From assembly GCA_001970955.1 (NCBI GenBank), contig MPUH01001126.1:1-23286 (forward strand): DNA of 23,286 nucleotides. The letters are read 5' to 3'. This DNA comes from Stentor coeruleus (taxonomy: Eukaryota; Ciliophora; Heterotrichea; Heterotrichida; Stentoridae). The notes under the pieces are model-generated. The model did not search any database and was not told where the DNA came from. It saw only the letters and a program-made list of their open reading frames with translations. The position numbers and the translations under genes were made by a program. This document shows, in pieces, positions 7,262-15,863 of the stretch. Position 1 is the first letter of the stretch, and the number at the start of each line of letters is the position of its first letter.

Positions 7262-10204
7262 ATGGCAAGTGATCCTCTATCTTTGGAAATCATATTGGTT
7301 GAAAGGGTTTTAAAAGTCGCATTATCAAAAGATCCTATGAAAGCTTCAGCATCTGGATTCAGATATGATGTTGTAGCGATTCCTAATGTAAGTTTAGAAC
7401 TATCTCGGTTTAAACATTCAAGTTTGATGGACGATCCCTCCTTTGTTGATAATTTAGTTATTGAAAGGTTTTCGCTTCCTCAAACAAACATATTAAGCCT
7501 TGGATCAGAGAGTTATTATATATCAAGAAGTGAATCTCAAAAAAATATTAATGCATCTAATCCTCGAGCTCAGAAACTATTAGCTTACTTACAAGACATT
7601 TTAATAAACTTTACAGCTTTAGGAATTTATCAATCTGAGATGTTTCCTAATCAATTCCCTCAATGCCTTTTGTCAGGGACTCAACTTGGGGCATTTAGAG
7701 TACTTGACTTTCTTGAACATGGAGGCTCAAAAGATTTTTTAGTACTTTTAATGCAATATTGGAATAAAGAAGACCCTAGTTTTTGTGAGGACCTTTTAGT
7801 AAGTTTACAGACACAGATGAATATGAAAGTTAAAAGAATGAATTTATTAGATGACCCTAGTGTTTTGACTGNCTCAAAAGATTTTTTAGTACTTTTAATG
7901 CAATATTGGAATAAAGAAGACCCTAGTTTTTGTGAGGACCTTTTAGTAAGTTTGCAGACACAGATGAATATGAAAGTTAAAAGAATGAATTTATTAGATG
8001 ACCCTAGTGTTTTGACTGGTATTTTTAAAGATATGCTTGAGATTAAAGCTGTCCCATCGTCGCTGATACGTAATTTTCTTATAAACGAGTCATGGAATGG
8101 GGCTGAAATTGAAATGAATTCCCTTTTTGGGGGGTATTTGTCTCCAGGACTATTCCCAAAGCCTGGATATTTTGCTAAAATGCCAGGAATGCCTGGTCCA
8201 CCTGATCCTGTTAGAGAAAAAGTAGGTGGCGAGATTAGATCTATTAAGTATGCAAGTGATTTTAAAAGAGCTGTTGAGAAGTATTCGAATATGTATAAAG
8301 GATATGCTATGACGACAACAGCTGTTTTTAAAGCTCTTTTGAAAGAAGATAGGAAAAAAACTATGGATTGGCTTATTGCTTCAGTTGTTGGAAGTGCTGG
8401 GAAGTCTAAACTTAGTAATAGGATTGGTGCTGGGTCAGCAAAAACTTGTCCTGGGGATAATTATTGTATTAATTTGTTTGATATTTTATTGCAGATATCA
8501 TTACCTTTTTTGAACCCGGATGATGAAAGGGTCAAGAAAATATCAGAAACTTATATGGTTTCTAATCCTCAAATGCTTAAGATTCAAGACACTCCTTTAT
8601 GCAATAAAATTGAAAAACTATCAGTACCTCCAGCAGAAAGTGGTACAGTCACAGAATTTTATTTTAGTTGCTGTCTTATGTTTCATTACTCATGGCATAC
8701 AGCTTGGAATTTTATTATTGACATTCATAGAATTCTCTCAAGGTTAGAAAAAAAGACATCTCAAGCTGAAAAATATGACTTCGAATATTATTCTGAAATC
8801 CGATACTGCTTTGAAATGATTGTAATTGACCCATATCGAAACTCTCTTATCTTGAAATTAAGCATTTTAACTATTAATCTTATTCTCAAATGGGCTGGTT
8901 ATAATGGAGCATTACCCCTTCCTCCTCCATCTCCAATATTATCAATAATCCCAGAATATTTTCTTGAAGATATTAGTGAATTCCTTGTCAGCATGCAGGA
9001 AATGAAGACTGATATACTTGATTCTATGTCAGCAGCTCAAATATCAGATCTGGCTACAGTGATTACTGTTATTATTAATAGTCCTGATCATTTTACTAAT
9101 CCTTATATGAGAGCTAAGTTTGTTAAAAGCTTTAGTCTTTTATTAAAAGGGAAAAAAGCTGGGGAAATCAATTCGATTATTGATAGACACCTTTTGTTTC
9201 AAAGGTTTTTTATGCAAGGGTTAGTGAAGTTTTATGTTGAAATTGAGTTTGGAGGAGGACATTCACAGTTTTATGATAAATTTGAATATAGGCATTACGC
9301 TTGGAAAATATTTGAATACCTTTGGGTGCATCCGCTTTATCAAAATAATACCCGAGCTTTAGAGAATGAAGAATATTTTAAGAAATTTGTCAATTATATA
9401 TTGAATGATGTTAATTATTGTTTACAAGAAGGTATTGATCAGTTGATGAAGATTAAAAAACTTAAAAGCAAGGGTTCTGAGTTGACTCCTGAAGAACAAG
9501 AAGATCTATCCAAAGCAACTGGTTTTTGTAAATACATGATGCAACAGTCACACGAATGTATAAGCATGCTTAAACTTCTCTCTGATTGGAATTCCCCTCT
9601 TTTCATAACTGAAGAATTCGGTGAACGTACAGCAGCAATACTTAACAACTATCTCAAAATTTTATGTGGTCCAAAATGCCTTGATATAAAAGTAGATAAC
9701 CCTGCTGAGTATAACTTTCGCCCTGAACAGCTTCTTAGTGATCTTCTGAAAATATATTTAAACATATCCCGTCATCCTGAGTTCTTTGAATGCTTAATAA
9801 AAGATGAAAGATCATTTTCCCTTGATGTTTATAATAAAGCATTAAATATTTGTATGAAAAGGCCAATATTAGGTTATGACGAGAAATTTGGTTTTAAAAA
9901 ATTTATAAGCCAAGTTCAAGAATATGATGGAAATAGGTGGCAGCCTGAAATGGAGAATATTCCTGAAGAGTTTCTCTGTGCGATATCATATGATTTGATG
10001 AAAAATCCTGTAAAATTACCTTCAGGGACTATTGTTGATAAGGTTAATATTGTTAGACATTTACTTAGTGATGAGAATGATCCATTTAATAGGCAACCAT
10101 TAAAGGTTGCTGATTTGGTTGAAGATTTTGAGTTGAAAGCTAAGATTGATGCTTGGGTTGAAAGCCAGAAAAAGTCTAAGGTTGAGAAAATGGATTTAGA
10201 TTAA
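7262..10204 (+). CDS. UFD2: U-box ubiquitin chain elongation factor E4 (UFD2/UBE4 family)
   Basis: A single-exon gene. As printed it reads 980 codons; removing an in-frame duplication of 49 codons around the N at 7872 gives a likely true length of 931, in the usual range for Ufd2/UBE4. The long alpha-helical Ufd2 core fills most of the protein (for example LFPKPGYFAKMPGMPGPPDP and the EFLVSMQEMKTDILDSM region). The C-terminus is a clear U-box over about printed residues 900-975: EEFLCAISYDLMKNPVKLPS, then DPFNRQPL. U-boxes fold like RING domains without zinc and recruit E2 enzymes. E4 factors extend ubiquitin chains on substrates, typically with Cdc48/p97, for proteasomal degradation. The start ATG at 7262 follows an AT-rich 66-base gap after the Sec14 gene. 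Confidence 0.95.
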   Translation: MASDPLSLEIILVERVLKVALSKDPMKASASGFRYDVVAIPNVSLELSRFKHSSLMDDPSFVDNLVIERFSLPQTNILSLGSESYYISRSESQKNINASNPRAQKLLAYLQDILINFTALGIYQSEMFPNQFPQCLLSGTQLGAFRVLDFLEHGGSKDFLVLLMQYWNKEDPSFCEDLLVSLQTQMNMKVKRMNLLDDPSVLTXSKDFLVLLMQYWNKEDPSFCEDLLVSLQTQMNMKVKRMNLLDDPSVLTGIFKDMLEIKAVPSSLIRNFLINESWNGAEIEMNSLFGGYLSPGLFPKPGYFAKMPGMPGPPDPVREKVGGEIRSIKYASDFKRAVEKYSNMYKGYAMTTTAVFKALLKEDRKKTMDWLIASVVGSAGKSKLSNRIGAGSAKTCPGDNYCINLFDILLQISLPFLNPDDERVKKISETYMVSNPQMLKIQDTPLCNKIEKLSVPPAESGTVTEFYFSCCLMFHYSWHTAWNFIIDIHRILSRLEKKTSQAEKYDFEYYSEIRYCFEMIVIDPYRNSLILKLSILTINLILKWAGYNGALPLPPPSPILSIIPEYFLEDISEFLVSMQEMKTDILDSMSAAQISDLATVITVIINSPDHFTNPYMRAKFVKSFSLLLKGKKAGEINSIIDRHLLFQRFFMQGLVKFYVEIEFGGGHSQFYDKFEYRHYAWKIFEYLWVHPLYQNNTRALENEEYFKKFVNYILNDVNYCLQEGIDQLMKIKKLKSKGSELTPEEQEDLSKATGFCKYMMQQSHECISMLKLLSDWNSPLFITEEFGERTAAILNNYLKILCGPKCLDIKVDNPAEYNFRPEQLLSDLLKIYLNISRHPEFFECLIKDERSFSLDVYNKALNICMKRPILGYDEKFGFKKFISQVQEYDGNRWQPEMENIPEEFLCAISYDLMKNPVKLPSGTIVDKVNIVRHLLSDENDPFNRQPLKVADLVEDFELKAKIDAWVESQKKSKVEKMDLD
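7726..8018. repeat. 146-bp duplication around an N (probable assembly join)
   Basis: Bases 7726-7871 and 7873-8018 are near-identical 146-base copies flanking one N at 7872. I find a single difference, TTA versus TTG, a silent Leu change in the stretch encoding VSLQTQ. With the N the repeat unit is 147 bases, so the frame survives and a 49-residue duplication appears in the E4 protein. The layout matches the N at 5514, so an unmerged overlap is the simplest reading. Confidence 0.88.
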
Positions 10205-11146
10205 ATTACTTAGGATATTAGATATGAAAAAACAGAAGTTAATTTTTTTATATGAGTGTAGGTTAAAAGGGTTTTAGTGTATTTTAAAGATTTGCTTGAT
10301 TTTTTATTTTTAAAAGATAATGATTTGTAGTTTAAGTAAGTTATAAGATAACTGTATAGGATTTTAATATGTTAAATTATAATGATTTATGATTTAATTT
10401 TAAAATATCGTGCAAACCAAGTGACTTAATCAAAATTGTATTCTATTTGACTTAGTTTTAATAATTTTTTAGCAAACATTCACTAAAATATATTCTGATA
10501 TTTTGCTTTTCATTTTATACTGAATTTATCTTTTGATAAATATATTTCTATTTAGTTAACCACAATATAATAAATTACCCAAACTGAAAAAACCAACTTC
10601 ACTCTAGGAAATATGCAATAAACCTTCATTACCCCCAAAACTTTAAATCTAAAATTTATCAAAAATCATTCTTTAAATTATGTTTAAGAAAAGTATTATC
10701 ATAATTTTTACAGATCAACCATACTTTAAAAAATCTTCATACTATAAAAATAATTTTCAAACTGATTGAAATCCTAAAACCCAACCCAATATTCTCTACT
10801 TTAATTAGAAAAAATAAATCCTCTTCATTATTTAATGCCAAACATATTTTATACTAAACAATGTATAATTATTTTTACTATAAAATAATTTATATTATGA
10901 TATAATCCTAAATATATTTTGATACAATCACTTCTAAATAAATCTTATTAGTAAAAAAAAAACTGCATATCCACAGTATCTTTATTACACATAATACTAA
11001 TAATTATTCTAATTTTCATAAATTCGCCTTCATTCCCCTTCTTATCTTCCCTAATCATAAATTTCGCATCATCCTCACACAAAAACACAAAATCCTTTAT
11101 AACAAAAAATACAAAAAACCAATGGAAGGTAAGATATAAAAACAAT
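10205..11146. other. Long AT-rich intergenic region, no gene seen
   Basis: About 940 bases with no convincing ORF or RNA gene on either strand. The left part (to about 10400) is T/G-rich and nearly C-free on the + strand. From about 10560 to the next ATG the + strand is A/C-rich and nearly G-free. The switch fits a 3' flank of the E4 gene followed by the promoter and 5' flank of the calmodulin-like gene. A minus-strand ORF at 10948-11217 overlaps the calmodulin start and is judged a by-product of the C-rich strand. Confidence 0.6.
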
Positions 11147-11602
11147 ATGGTTGATAAACTAACCCCAGAACAGATCGACCAATGCAAAAGGCTCTTCGAC
11201 ATATTCGACATCAACAAAGATCAAACAATCTCATCAAAAGAGCTTGGCAAAGTTCTCCGTTCTCTAAACCTCAACCCTTCCCAAAGTGATCTTGAAAGCA
11301 TGATCAAAAAATCAGATAGTTCAGGGACTGGACGTATAGAATTCAAAGACTTCCTCAAACTTTATGCTGAAAAAATCCGTGAAACCATAACAAAAGAAGA
11401 TGTTTGTCGTTATTTCGCCATGTTCGACAGAAACGGTGATGGTAAAATCGACCCATCTGAATTTAAACGTGTCATGACAACAATGGGTGAGCCTTTAACA
11501 AATGAAGAAGTTGATTTTATAATATCAGAAGCAGATAAAGACCTTAATGGTTATATCGATTACAATGAGTTTTCTGAGATGCTATTAGAAAAAGTGATTT
11601 AA
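11147..11602 (+). CDS. Calmodulin-like EF-hand protein
   Basis: A 151-residue single-exon ORF, close to the 149 residues of calmodulin and with the same four-EF-hand spacing. Loops: 21-32 (DINKDQTISSKE; position 6 is Gln, not Gly), 57-68 (DSSGTGRIEFKD; Thr at position 5 and Asp at 12, so likely weak), 94-105 (DRNGDGKIDPSE, canonical) and 130-141 (DKDLNGYIDYNE, canonical). It lacks the basic N-terminal extension of typical centrins. It probably acts as a calcium sensor with two strong C-terminal sites; the target is unknown. The codons begin C-rich and become G/T-rich toward the end. The stop lies only 16 bases before the ATG of the ankyrin gene. Confidence 0.93.
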   Translation: MVDKLTPEQIDQCKRLFDIFDINKDQTISSKELGKVLRSLNLNPSQSDLESMIKKSDSSGTGRIEFKDFLKLYAEKIRETITKEDVCRYFAMFDRNGDGKIDPSEFKRVMTTMGEPLTNEEVDFIISEADKDLNGYIDYNEFSEMLLEKVI

Positions 11603-11618
11603 GTAATAAAATTATAAA

Positions 11619-12689
11619 ATGGGACAAAGATCTTGTTGCTCTAAACCTCCAAATTCAATAAGAAAGGAGTTATTAGGTAAAGAATTAATACAAAGTATAA
11701 ATGTTAGTGATACAGAAAAACTAGCTATGCTTATAGGTGAAATGAATTTGTATGGTTTAAGTATTGATACTGAATTGATTGATGTGGGTAAAAATAAAGT
11801 GAATGCTTTGACTTATGGGTTTTTTGTAGGTAGTCCTAAGATATTTAAGTTTTTAAGAGATAAAGGGGCGAGTTATGATGTGTTTGCAAAAAAACTTGAT
11901 AAACTTAAGATTGACCCTATGTATTATATCTGTGAACATGGGTATTTAGAGTTTTTAAACTATTATTTGCCGATGTTTTTAGATAAAGAAGCTGAAGGAG
12001 AAGAAAAATCAGACACTTTAGTTTTTGATAGCGAAGATAGGAAATCAGCATATAAGTTTTATACACCCATACAAAAAGCTTGTGAAAAAGGAAATTCTGC
12101 TATAGTTTTAGCATTACATAAATACTTTCAAAACAAAACTAAAGTCCCGGTTATGTTTGATTTAGAAAAACCTTGTGAAAAAAGAGGAGAAAACTGTGCG
12201 ATGATTGCTTGTAGGTTTGGACATTATACATTAGCAAAAGCTTTGTATAAAGTTTGCAAGTGCGATTTTTTTAAGTATAATTTTTTTGGAGAAAACGCTT
12301 TGGTTGTATGTGTTTCAGGTTTAAAACAAAGGAAGTCTTATACGTTTTTTGATTGTATAAGTTTTTTGATTGAGACTGTGAAAATTGATGTGACTTATAT
12401 GTATGAAGAAATACTTTTGTTACTTGAAGATGAAGAATTAATTATTTATTATGAGAATAAACTTGGAAAAGCAGGGGTTAAAGTTCAGAAACATGATGTT
12501 GAAGCGAAATATAGGTTTGGGAATAGGCCAGTGCATAAGGATAAATATGAGTCTGAAGATTCAAGTGTTGGGTGTGTACTTAGGGATATTACGATTGAAA
12601 ATAAAATTTCGGTTAATAGCCAGTCAGCGATTAGTAGTATTATTGAAATGCCGACAAGTTTTATATCTCAAGTCCCTTCTGAAGGTTGA
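11619..12689 (+). CDS. Ankyrin-type protein with lipidation-type N-terminus
   Basis: A 356-residue single-exon ORF. MGQRSCCSK at the start offers Gly2 for N-myristoylation and Cys6/Cys7 for palmitoylation, predicting attachment to a membrane. Ankyrin-like helix pairs are visible at about 62-90 (NALTYGFFVGSPKIFKFL), 100-125 (DPMYYICEHGYLEFLNYYL), 147-170 (YTPIQKACEKGNSAIVLAL), 190-212 (NCAMIACRFGHYTLAKALY) and 222-250 (GENALVVCVSG). The last 70 residues look disordered and Ser-rich. Ankyrin repeats bind protein partners; none is identifiable here. The gene follows the calmodulin-like gene with a 16-base gap. It ends TGA then TAG in frame. Confidence 0.82.
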   Translation: MGQRSCCSKPPNSIRKELLGKELIQSINVSDTEKLAMLIGEMNLYGLSIDTELIDVGKNKVNALTYGFFVGSPKIFKFLRDKGASYDVFAKKLDKLKIDPMYYICEHGYLEFLNYYLPMFLDKEAEGEEKSDTLVFDSEDRKSAYKFYTPIQKACEKGNSAIVLALHKYFQNKTKVPVMFDLEKPCEKRGENCAMIACRFGHYTLAKALYKVCKCDFFKYNFFGENALVVCVSGLKQRKSYTFFDCISFLIETVKIDVTYMYEEILLLLEDEELIIYYENKLGKAGVKVQKHDVEAKYRFGNRPVHKDKYESEDSSVGCVLRDITIENKISVNSQSAISSIIEMPTSFISQVPSEG

Positions 12690-13050
12690 TAGATGCTAAT
12701 TAATTAATGGTTATATAAGATTCCGATGATTTTTAGGTATTGATTTGAATATTTTATATTTTTAGTAAGTGTTTTATAATAGATATGGTTTTAAGAGTGT
12801 TAGGAGAAATGTTTTTGAAGTTGGAATAGTTTTTTTATGTGTTTTTAATTAACAAGGGCTGGACAATGATATTAATTGGATTTCTCTTTTTAAGCAAAAA
12901 AAATTTATTACCCAACCTCCATCAACTTAATCCCAAAAATTTCCACCTAAAAAAATTCTATTAATTTCTACAACTTTTCTCCAAAACATCTAATCTTCTC
13001 CAAAGCACTTTTCCATACTTTTTCCCAAAAGTTTACATCAGGACAATAAT
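12690..13050. other. Intergenic region with sharp G-rich to C-rich switch
   Basis: No gene seen. To about 12840 the + strand is T/G-rich. From 12901 to 13020 I count 34 C and a single G, directly upstream of the oxysterol-binding protein ATG. This is probably the 3' flank of one gene and the promoter or 5' UTR of the next. Confidence 0.6.
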
Positions 13051-14235
13051 ATGTTAATGGAACAAGATGACCCATGCACAACACCTCGAGACGGTAACGA
13101 TCCAAAAGTTTGGTCATCTCAAATCGGTTCTCCACCTTTCTCTTTATTAATTGGTTCACCATATGATCCTTCTACCCCTCCTCCAACATATTTATCAATG
13201 CAATATCTAAATCGAGATAGACCAGCAGATAAAGCATCTCAGCTTGTAGGATATGAACTACAAACTGAAGGTGGATTATTATGCACAGATGAACGAGTTT
13301 TGGCAAATCAAGGTGGGGTTATTATGGAAGTAATAGCTCAAGTCACAGCATGTTTATTAAAAGGTAAAGGAATAGTTGGATTAAGTTTGCCAATAAGATT
13401 ATTTGAACCTAGGTCTACATTAGAAAGAATGCTTGATAGATGGGCTTTTATGCCAGTATTCTTAGATAATATACAAAGCTTGGATATATTAGAAAGATTT
13501 AAAAAAGTTATCCTCATGGCTGTAGCAGGACTTTATGTAGCTCCAAGTCAAGAAAAACCTTTTAATCCACTTTTAGGTGAGACTTTGCAAGCATATTGGC
13601 CTAATGGAGCAGAAGCTTTTTGTGAACATACAGTCCATCATCCACCTATAACTAACTTTCAAATTAAAGGCAATGGGTTTAAACTTGAAGGGAATTTGGA
13701 ACTTGTGGGAAAATTCAAAAAAAACTCACTTGTTGGAGGATTTAGTGGAAAAGTTAATGTGATTTTTGACTCAGGACAGATTGTCACGTATACTTATCCA
13801 CAGTTTAGGGCTGGAGGGATGATTTTTGGATCCAGGACAGTTAATTGGGCTCATGAAATGAAATTCGAAGACCAGAAAAATGGACTTACTGCGATTATAT
13901 CTTTTGGACCTAAGAGGAAAAAGTCTTGGTTTAAAAAAGCTATAGGGAAAAATGACGACTTTACTGGGGAAATACAATGTAAAGGGAATAAACTTTGTGA
14001 TATTGAAGGAAGTTGGTTGGAAGGATTGAGTTTTGATGGGGTTAAAGAGTGGGATTCTAATGTTCACACACCGATCTTTCATAAATTTGTCATGAACCCA
14101 TTGCCTAGTGATTGGAGGTATAGAGAAGATCTTGTATGGTTAGCTAAAGGCAATGCAGAAATAGCTCAAAGGTGGAAGCATAAAATAGAAAATAGACAGA
14201 GGGAAGATAGGAAACTAAGAGTTCATAAGCATTAA
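13051..14235 (+). CDS. Oxysterol-binding protein (short Osh/ORP type)
   Basis: A 394-residue single-exon ORF covering little more than the OSBP-related lipid-binding domain (ORD). There is no PH domain, no ankyrin repeats and no FFAT motif, so it resembles the short yeast Osh4 class. Landmarks: KPFNPLLGE at 169-177 and EHTVHHPP at 192-199, the family fingerprint (EQVSHHPP) with HHPP intact. C-terminal conserved parts include NWAHEMKFED and the end WRYREDLVWLAKGNAEIAQR. ORPs exchange sterol or phosphatidylserine against PI4P between membranes; HHPP binds the PI4P headgroup. Start could be Met1 or Met3 (both in frame, ATGTTAATG); the first is used here. The 5' flank is strikingly C-rich. Confidence 0.95.
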   Translation: MLMEQDDPCTTPRDGNDPKVWSSQIGSPPFSLLIGSPYDPSTPPPTYLSMQYLNRDRPADKASQLVGYELQTEGGLLCTDERVLANQGGVIMEVIAQVTACLLKGKGIVGLSLPIRLFEPRSTLERMLDRWAFMPVFLDNIQSLDILERFKKVILMAVAGLYVAPSQEKPFNPLLGETLQAYWPNGAEAFCEHTVHHPPITNFQIKGNGFKLEGNLELVGKFKKNSLVGGFSGKVNVIFDSGQIVTYTYPQFRAGGMIFGSRTVNWAHEMKFEDQKNGLTAIISFGPKRKKSWFKKAIGKNDDFTGEIQCKGNKLCDIEGSWLEGLSFDGVKEWDSNVHTPIFHKFVMNPLPSDWRYREDLVWLAKGNAEIAQRWKHKIENRQREDRKLRVHKH

Positions 14236-14388
14236 TCATTATTTTTATTTTATTATTCTTCTATATAAATCATAAGATTTATTATAGCCTTAAGGGAAAA
14301 TAATCGTTTTTTTATTGTTGATATTAGAAAGTGTGGTTAAAAGCAAAGGTTTATTAAGTTTTTAATTTAAATTCGATTTAAATAATTA

Positions 14389-15426
14389 ATGGAGTCTCCA
14401 AGCGAACAAAAGGAGATATGTGTAGAACAGCCTACAAAAGCATCTGTAGCCAATATGTTAAAAGATGAAAGCTCAAAAGGGTTAGATTTTGACCCTGGGG
14501 TTAGTAAGATGATATACGTAAGCCTGAAAAGCCCTCTTAAAGAGTTTTCCATTAAGAAATCGACCTCTCTTGGTCAAGCAAACATTGCTGACAGTCTCAT
14601 AGAACGTCATATGGTTGTAGAGACAAAACTTTCTAACAAAAGAATGGAACAAAAAGCTAATCTTATAGGACAAATGAGAGAAGTTCCTGAAATTAATCTC
14701 ATGTCAAGAAAAATCGGTGAAGCTAAAAACCTAAGCATGATCGAAGCTTCAATAGCCAAAGCTGATAAAAATACCTCAAAAATCCAACAGGAAAGCCCTG
14801 ATCCATGGTTTTCACAATCAATTCAAAAAAACGAAATGATAAAAAACGAAGGCATAAAAAGCCCTAATCTAAAAATCGGTAAAAATAAAGAAGAAAATAA
14901 AAAACCTGAAGTCAAACATGAAAGAGTTAGTTTAGAAGATGTTATGGGAAGTCCTTTACCACCTGATATGTTTAAAAATATTAAAAAAAAAGAACAAAGG
15001 AAATCTGAGACTAAGTTCCAAGAAGGGAAAAAAAGTATCGTTGAAAGATCTTTGACTTGGAAAAGACAAATTGATAATAAAAAAGCGGAAAAAAGGAAAA
15101 TTAAAGATATTGAATTAATGAGTGAATGCACTTTTAAACCACAACTCAGCCCAAAAAGTGAATTTAATGATACGGGTAGTATGATAACAAAGCATTATAA
15201 TGAAGCTGAACAAAAAAGAAAAGTTTTGTCTATGAAGTCTTTAAGTCCGAAAATGAATTCGAAATATATTAGTGATGTTAATATATTCCCTTGTGAGTAT
15301 TCACAAATTTCCCCTACTAATTTCAGTGTAAAACATAAACTTGGGTTTAATTTTGAAGACTTTATAGCTAAAGCTAAACCCATGGCTAATTATCAGTTGG
15401 TTAATCAAGAAATGGAGATGGAATAA
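14389..15426 (+). CDS. Charged disordered protein with CTFKP motif
   Basis: A 345-residue single-exon ORF starting MESPSEQKE, rich in Lys, Glu and Ser. No folded domain is recognised. Residues about 225-255 form a basic helix (RSLTWKRQIDNKKAEKRKIK) leading into ECTFKPQL at 246-253. This helix plus C/TFKP pattern is often seen in uncharacterised ciliate and alveolate proteins, and that is the only family hint. Several SP sites (SPL, SPN, SPK) could be proline-directed kinase targets. The preceding 16 bases including the ATG match those at the CDC14 relic's start. It is probably a cytoskeletal or regulatory scaffold, but there is no firm evidence. Confidence 0.75.
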   Translation: MESPSEQKEICVEQPTKASVANMLKDESSKGLDFDPGVSKMIYVSLKSPLKEFSIKKSTSLGQANIADSLIERHMVVETKLSNKRMEQKANLIGQMREVPEINLMSRKIGEAKNLSMIEASIAKADKNTSKIQQESPDPWFSQSIQKNEMIKNEGIKSPNLKIGKNKEENKKPEVKHERVSLEDVMGSPLPPDMFKNIKKKEQRKSETKFQEGKKSIVERSLTWKRQIDNKKAEKRKIKDIELMSECTFKPQLSPKSEFNDTGSMITKHYNEAEQKRKVLSMKSLSPKMNSKYISDVNIFPCEYSQISPTNFSVKHKLGFNFEDFIAKAKPMANYQLVNQEMEME

Positions 15427-15863
15427 GGATTAAGTATTTAATTTAGGTTTGAGTATAGATTTTTGTTTATGTTTATATTAGATATTTTTATTATAAATGA
15501 CTTATTTGAAAGGATTGTGGATATATTCTTTTTATAGGGCACTAGAGATATTTATATATTTGATTTCTAACACAAAATCCTTCAAACCAAAACTCCACCG
15601 CTTTAACCAATTTCCCTTATTAACTTCAAATTCAGTGTCTTCTTAAAATATCATAAAAAACTAATCTATAAGTTGCCCACCTTAATTTCTAATAATAAAA
15701 GCTCATCCAAATCACTACAAACTTCCTTAATCGCAACACCTCAACCCTTCCATTAACCATACTATTCTTCAATCCAACCCTATAACTTCACATCCACATC
15801 AAAATTCTTATCTATATCTAATAAACCATATTAAAATAAGACTGAGCCAAATTTAAATAATTA
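15427..15863. other. Intergenic region, G-rich then strongly C-rich
   Basis: No intact gene seen on either strand. The + strand is G/T-rich to about 15540, then C-rich and almost G-free up to the CDC14 relic; for example 15721-15780 holds 24 C and one G. On the minus strand a stop-broken frame reads GVAIKEVCSDLDELLLLEIK, but this can arise by chance from such skewed sequence. Confidence 0.55.

Noticed and set aside
10948..11217. Minus-strand ORF of 89 codons with plausible-looking residues.
   Set aside because: It overlaps the start of the calmodulin-like gene and lies antisense to a C-rich, G-poor tract, which creates long open frames rich in Glu, Asp and Lys without coding.
11147..12689. 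A single fused calmodulin-ankyrin gene joined by an unseen intron.
   Set aside because: There is no GT...AG element of suitable length across the stop and gap, and the ankyrin gene has its own typical start and lipidation signal.
12968..13162. Minus-strand ORF of 64 codons overlapping the OSBP start.
   Set aside because: Same cause: antisense of a C-rich 5' flank. The plus-strand OSBP frame is strongly supported.
15541..15860. A broken minus-strand coding frame (GVAIKEVCSDLDELLLLEIK).
   Set aside because: Many stops, no recognised family, and the region is a strongly C-skewed 5' flank where such frames are expected.
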